A stretch of 64,000 bases of DNA from Croceitalea marina. Its GTDB lineage: Bacteria > Bacteroidota > Bacteroidia > Flavobacteriales > Flavobacteriaceae. The DNA is taken from contig NZ_JBHULB010000007.1 in NCBI RefSeq assembly GCF_042684265.1, positions 186,001 to 250,000 on the forward strand, read 5' to 3'. Both the position numbers and the translations under genes were made by a program. The notes under the pieces were generated by a model that was given only the letters and a program-made list of their open reading frames with translations, was not told where the DNA came from and did not search any database. Numbering within the stretch: position 1 is the first letter of the stretch; every line of letters begins with the position of its first letter. Below, one piece after another: positions 61,137 to 64,000 of the stretch.

Positions 61137-64000
61137 ATGCAATTAATAGATAGAAAAGATCTAGAAAACTGGGCAGACACTTATGATTCCATGGGCTATC
61201 TGCCCTACTTGATGTTGCGTTTGGTAAGGGCTTCTACACCGAATACGACTTTCGTTGATATTCCGTTCGGAAGTGCTGTGACCGTTGGAGGTTGGGACGG
61301 AGTTGTAAAATGTTCCGGATGTGGAAACCATGTTCCCGATGGAATTTCATTATGGGAGTTTGGGACAGATTCAAATGTCAAGGGCAAAGCAGAAAAAGAA
61401 TATTCCAAACGAACTGCCGATCCCTTGGGTTATGACATAGACCAATCCACTTTTGTTTTTGTAACACCAAGATTTTGGAAGTTCAAAGAGAAATGGAGAA
61501 AGGAAAAGATTGCCGAAAAGAAATGGAAGGATATAAGGGTATACGACTCTTCTGATTTAGCGCAATGGTTGGATTCAACTATGGCTGTTGCCAGATGGTT
61601 CTCAAGTTACATCGGAAAATATCCTATGGACGGTATTGTAACGGCTGATGAATATTGGGAGGAATGGTCTTCAGGACCGGCTGGAATTTTGCCTCCTGAG
61701 ACGGTTACCTCCGGACGGCAAAAGGAAATGGAATTATTGGCAAATTTTCTAAATGGCAGTCCTGCTATTAAAGGTATTAAGGCTTCTACCAAGGGGGAAG
61801 CGATCGCCTTTATCATTGCTTGTGCAAAACAATTTGATCAACCACTGAACGAGACATTCTTTTCTAAAACGCTATTGGTCGATACTGAAGGAAATTATAG
61901 AGGTATTCGCATTAACACGACGGCTCTCAACCTAATCCCAAGATTTGAAGACACCCAACCCCTCTATGCGGCAATAGCCAAAGGTCATCATGTGCTTGTT
62001 CCGCTCGGAGGGGATGATTCTTTCAATCAAGATACCATTGTGCTCCCAACGATTGAAAAAGATGGACAAGTAGCCAGTCTAATTGATATGGGCCTATCCA
62101 GGGAAGAGGCAATAAAGTATTCTAGGGAATCAGGTCGCAACATTACAATTCTAAAAAGGTTGATAGGTTTTCCGCATTTTTCCGCAAATTGGCTATATAA
62201 GGAAGATATCCGAGATATAGTACCTGCGTTACTGCTCGGTAGATGGAACGAAAACCACCTTGGAGATAGGGAGCTTCTGGAACAACTATCGGGTCAGACC
62301 TATTCTGACTATATCAAGGTCATAGCATACTGGAGGGATATCGATGAGTCTCCGATAATTCAAATAGGCGAAACTTGGAGGCTACTCTCCCCATTGGATG
62401 CATGGACGCATTTGGCACCTGTACTACTGGAAGAAGACTTAAAACTTCTAGGGCAGTGCTTTCTAAACGCTTTTCAAAATGGAAATCCCGATATAGAGGA
62501 TGCCAATCCGTTATTTTCTGACGTACAATATTTAAGTCGGGAGAAAAAATTTTCTGGTTGGGCGCGAGAAGGATTGATACAGTCTTTGATACTGATAGCG
62601 CACTTTGGGAAAAATCTTAAAATTCCCCAGCTTGCTATGCCACAAGATTGGGTGGATGGACTACTAAGTCGATTGCTTAATGATGCGGACGGCAAAATTT
62701 GGATATCGTTCGATCATGAGTTACCACTAATTTCGGAAGCTTCCCCAGAAGTTTTCCTTAATTCGGTCGATAGATCGCTGTCTAAGGACCCGCCCCCAAT
62801 TATGGAAATGTTCGAGGAGCATGAAGGGTTCTTATATAAAAATAGTAATCATACCGGTTTGTTGTGGGCATTGGAGGGATTGGCTTGGGCTCCTGAATAC
62901 TTGTATGAAACAACCGTTCTATTATTAAAGTTATCTAAATTGGATCCAGGTGGAAATTTATCAAATCGACCTATCAATAGCCTTGCAGAAATTTATAAGC
63001 CATGGCACTATCAGACCCTCGCTGATTTTTCCGAGAGAATGGATGTATTGAAAAGGGCGGTATTTGAGGAAAAAGAATTAGGTTGGGTACTATTGTTGAG
63101 TATGCTGCCCGATAGCTTGGGTGTTGCACAGCCAACCCACAAAATGAGATGGCGTTTGTTTGCCGAGAATCTAAATCTTACGTACACCTATGATGAAATC
63201 TTTGGCACATATTCCACTGTCGTCGATTTACTTATTTCAATTTTTGACGACTCCGATGAGAAATTGGCCGAACTGATAAAAAATTCTGTGAAACTTTCCC
63301 CGCCTGATAGGGTTAAAATTTTAAAATTGGCGAATCAGAGTGTTCCAGATTTGAAACGTAACAAATTTGTTACTTGGGATGCCATTAGGGAAATCCTAAA
63401 CCATCATCGGTCACACCCCGAAACCGATTGGGCTTTACCGGAAAAAGTATTGGCTGATTATGAAGACCTCTACAAAAAACTAGAGCCTCAAAATACCGTC
63501 AAAAGACATATATGGCTTTTTAACGACCACTGGCCCCATTTTCCAGAGGGCTTTAAAGATGTTGAAGATCTGGCCGTCGATCGTTATAAAACACAGGAAA
63601 TAAAGATTGACGAAGAAAGAGAAAAAGGTTTAAAGGCTATTTTAAAGGAAGTGGGCATTGGAAAAACTCTTGAATTAGCTTCCGACGTTAAGGAGAAATG
63701 GAGTTTTGGCAAGGCGTTGGCCAATATAACGGATAACCATGGATCTGTGTTGACAGTAGTACTAAAACTTCTGAAAACAGGAGATTTTGAAGAATGGTTT
63801 GTGCACAGCTACATATACTTTAAGGTTCACGAGAATGGTTTTGAGTGGCTTTTGAAATTTTATGAAGGAATAAAAGGAGATTTTAGCAATGAACAGTTGG
63901 CGCATTTGTTCATACCATTGGATCAATCGAAAGAACTTTGGGATTTCATAGACGACACTAAGGACGAATTGGTCGAAAAATATTGGCTCAACATGTTACC
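61137..64000 (+). CDS. Giant protein of unknown family, 3' truncated, possible nuclease N-terminus
   Basis: An open frame of at least 954 codons that runs off the window. It starts at ATG 61137 (MQLIDRKDLENWADTYDSMG). Residues 45-140 have a pattern seen in large accessory or defence proteins: VDIPFGSAV, GWDG (D54), CSGC, VPDGISLWEFGT (E74), KGKA (K82/K84), FVFVTPRFWKFKEKW and DLAQWLDS. This may be a PD-(D/E)XK-like domain, but the spacing is not canonical. The rest is helical without a recognised motif or membrane segment, and no intact Walker A is seen. Low homology by eye; function unknown. Confidence 0.7.
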   Translation, partial: MQLIDRKDLENWADTYDSMGYLPYLMLRLVRASTPNTTFVDIPFGSAVTVGGWDGVVKCSGCGNHVPDGISLWEFGTDSNVKGKAEKEYSKRTADPLGYDIDQSTFVFVTPRFWKFKEKWRKEKIAEKKWKDIRVYDSSDLAQWLDSTMAVARWFSSYIGKYPMDGIVTADEYWEEWSSGPAGILPPETVTSGRQKEMELLANFLNGSPAIKGIKASTKGEAIAFIIACAKQFDQPLNETFFSKTLLVDTEGNYRGIRINTTALNLIPRFEDTQPLYAAIAKGHHVLVPLGGDDSFNQDTIVLPTIEKDGQVASLIDMGLSREEAIKYSRESGRNITILKRLIGFPHFSANWLYKEDIRDIVPALLLGRWNENHLGDRELLEQLSGQTYSDYIKVIAYWRDIDESPIIQIGETWRLLSPLDAWTHLAPVLLEEDLKLLGQCFLNAFQNGNPDIEDANPLFSDVQYLSREKKFSGWAREGLIQSLILIAHFGKNLKIPQLAMPQDWVDGLLSRLLNDADGKIWISFDHELPLISEASPEVFLNSVDRSLSKDPPPIMEMFEEHEGFLYKNSNHTGLLWALEGLAWAPEYLYETTVLLLKLSKLDPGGNLSNRPINSLAEIYKPWHYQTLADFSERMDVLKRAVFEEKELGWVLLLSMLPDSLGVAQPTHKMRWRLFAENLNLTYTYDEIFGTYSTVVDLLISIFDDSDEKLAELIKNSVKLSPPDRVKILKLANQSVPDLKRNKFVTWDAIREILNHHRSHPETDWALPEKVLADYEDLYKKLEPQNTVKRHIWLFNDHWPHFPEGFKDVEDLAVDRYKTQEIKIDEEREKGLKAILKEVGIGKTLELASDVKEKWSFGKALANITDNHGSVLTVVLKLLKTGDFEEWFVHSYIYFKVHENGFEWLLKFYEGIKGDFSNEQLAHLFIPLDQSKELWDFIDDTKDELVEKYWLNML

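Noticed and set aside
61744..61830. A Walker A-like segment (ASTKGEAIAFII) in the giant protein.
   Set aside because: Lacks the GxxxxGK[ST] pattern; no ATPase call was made.
1..64000. tRNA, rRNA, CRISPR array, IS element, integrase or tra genes.
   Set aside because: Looked for in all gaps and on both strands by eye; none seen.

Overview
The window looks like chromosomal DNA of a marine-type Flavobacteriaceae (Bacteroidota). Gene families typical of that group support this: a CusA-TolC fusion, a DUF6035 protein, SusD-less lipoproteins, and a long phosphoketolase/acetate kinase island. So do promoter-like sequences of the TTTG ... TAnnTTTG type. I see no rRNA, tRNA, CRISPR array, insertion sequence or integrase. 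Almost every base is coding, and the genes are packed head-to-tail.

Region A (1-38890, all + strand) is a dense metabolic and stress island. It opens with a cut NADH dehydrogenase (NDH-2) and NhaA. Then comes an ATP-yielding carbon module: archaeal-type (type II) GAPDH, class I aldolase, a dicarboxylate/glutamate symporter, a GH13 enzyme, an alpha/beta hydrolase, alpha-glucan phosphorylase, acetate kinase, phosphoketolase and PfkA. Next are membrane proteins (aminopropyltransferase-like, M50 protease with CBS domains, MgtC/DUF4010), a D-2-hydroxyacid dehydrogenase, an SDR, UspA, a K+ channel and an ATP-cone/Mrr nuclease. A nucleotide module follows: a beta-CASP RNase-like protein, AMP-phosphorylase-type enzyme, saccharopine-dehydrogenase-like protein and PRPP-synthetase-like protein. 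It ends with a CopB-type Cu ATPase, MFS transporter, cardiolipin synthase, GMC oxidoreductase with its small subunit, and a flavin-binding protein. The content recalls low-oxygen survival loci of other bacteria (for example the lxa locus of Burkholderia cenocepacia). My inference is that glycogen and RNA are both routed to substrate-level ATP through phosphoketolase and acetate kinase.

Region B (39003-58247, mostly - strand) handles thiophilic and transition metals. It begins with a frameshifted + strand lipoprotein. One mer-like operon (ArsR, MerTP fusion, MerA-like reductase, GDCCVxC protein) has a clear operator/promoter at 46017-46058. A CsoR-like regulator and a second mer-like operon (thioredoxin-like, Cys-rich four-helix protein, outer-membrane protein, MerP-like, MerT-like, NHL lipoprotein) share a conserved promoter motif. 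A porin/Rieske/di-heme module follows, then a Zn/Cd/Cu export cluster: ZntA-like ATPase, Fur/Zur-like regulator, CDF-like transporter, CusB-like adaptor, a CusA-TolC fusion protein, and a small Cys/His-rich protein preceded by a perfect palindrome.

Region C (58414-64000) looks like the edge of a defence or accessory island. It has a HEPN protein in one operon with a CoiA-like DUF6035 nuclease that is interrupted by an in-frame amber codon. Divergent from these is a very large protein of unknown family that runs off the window.
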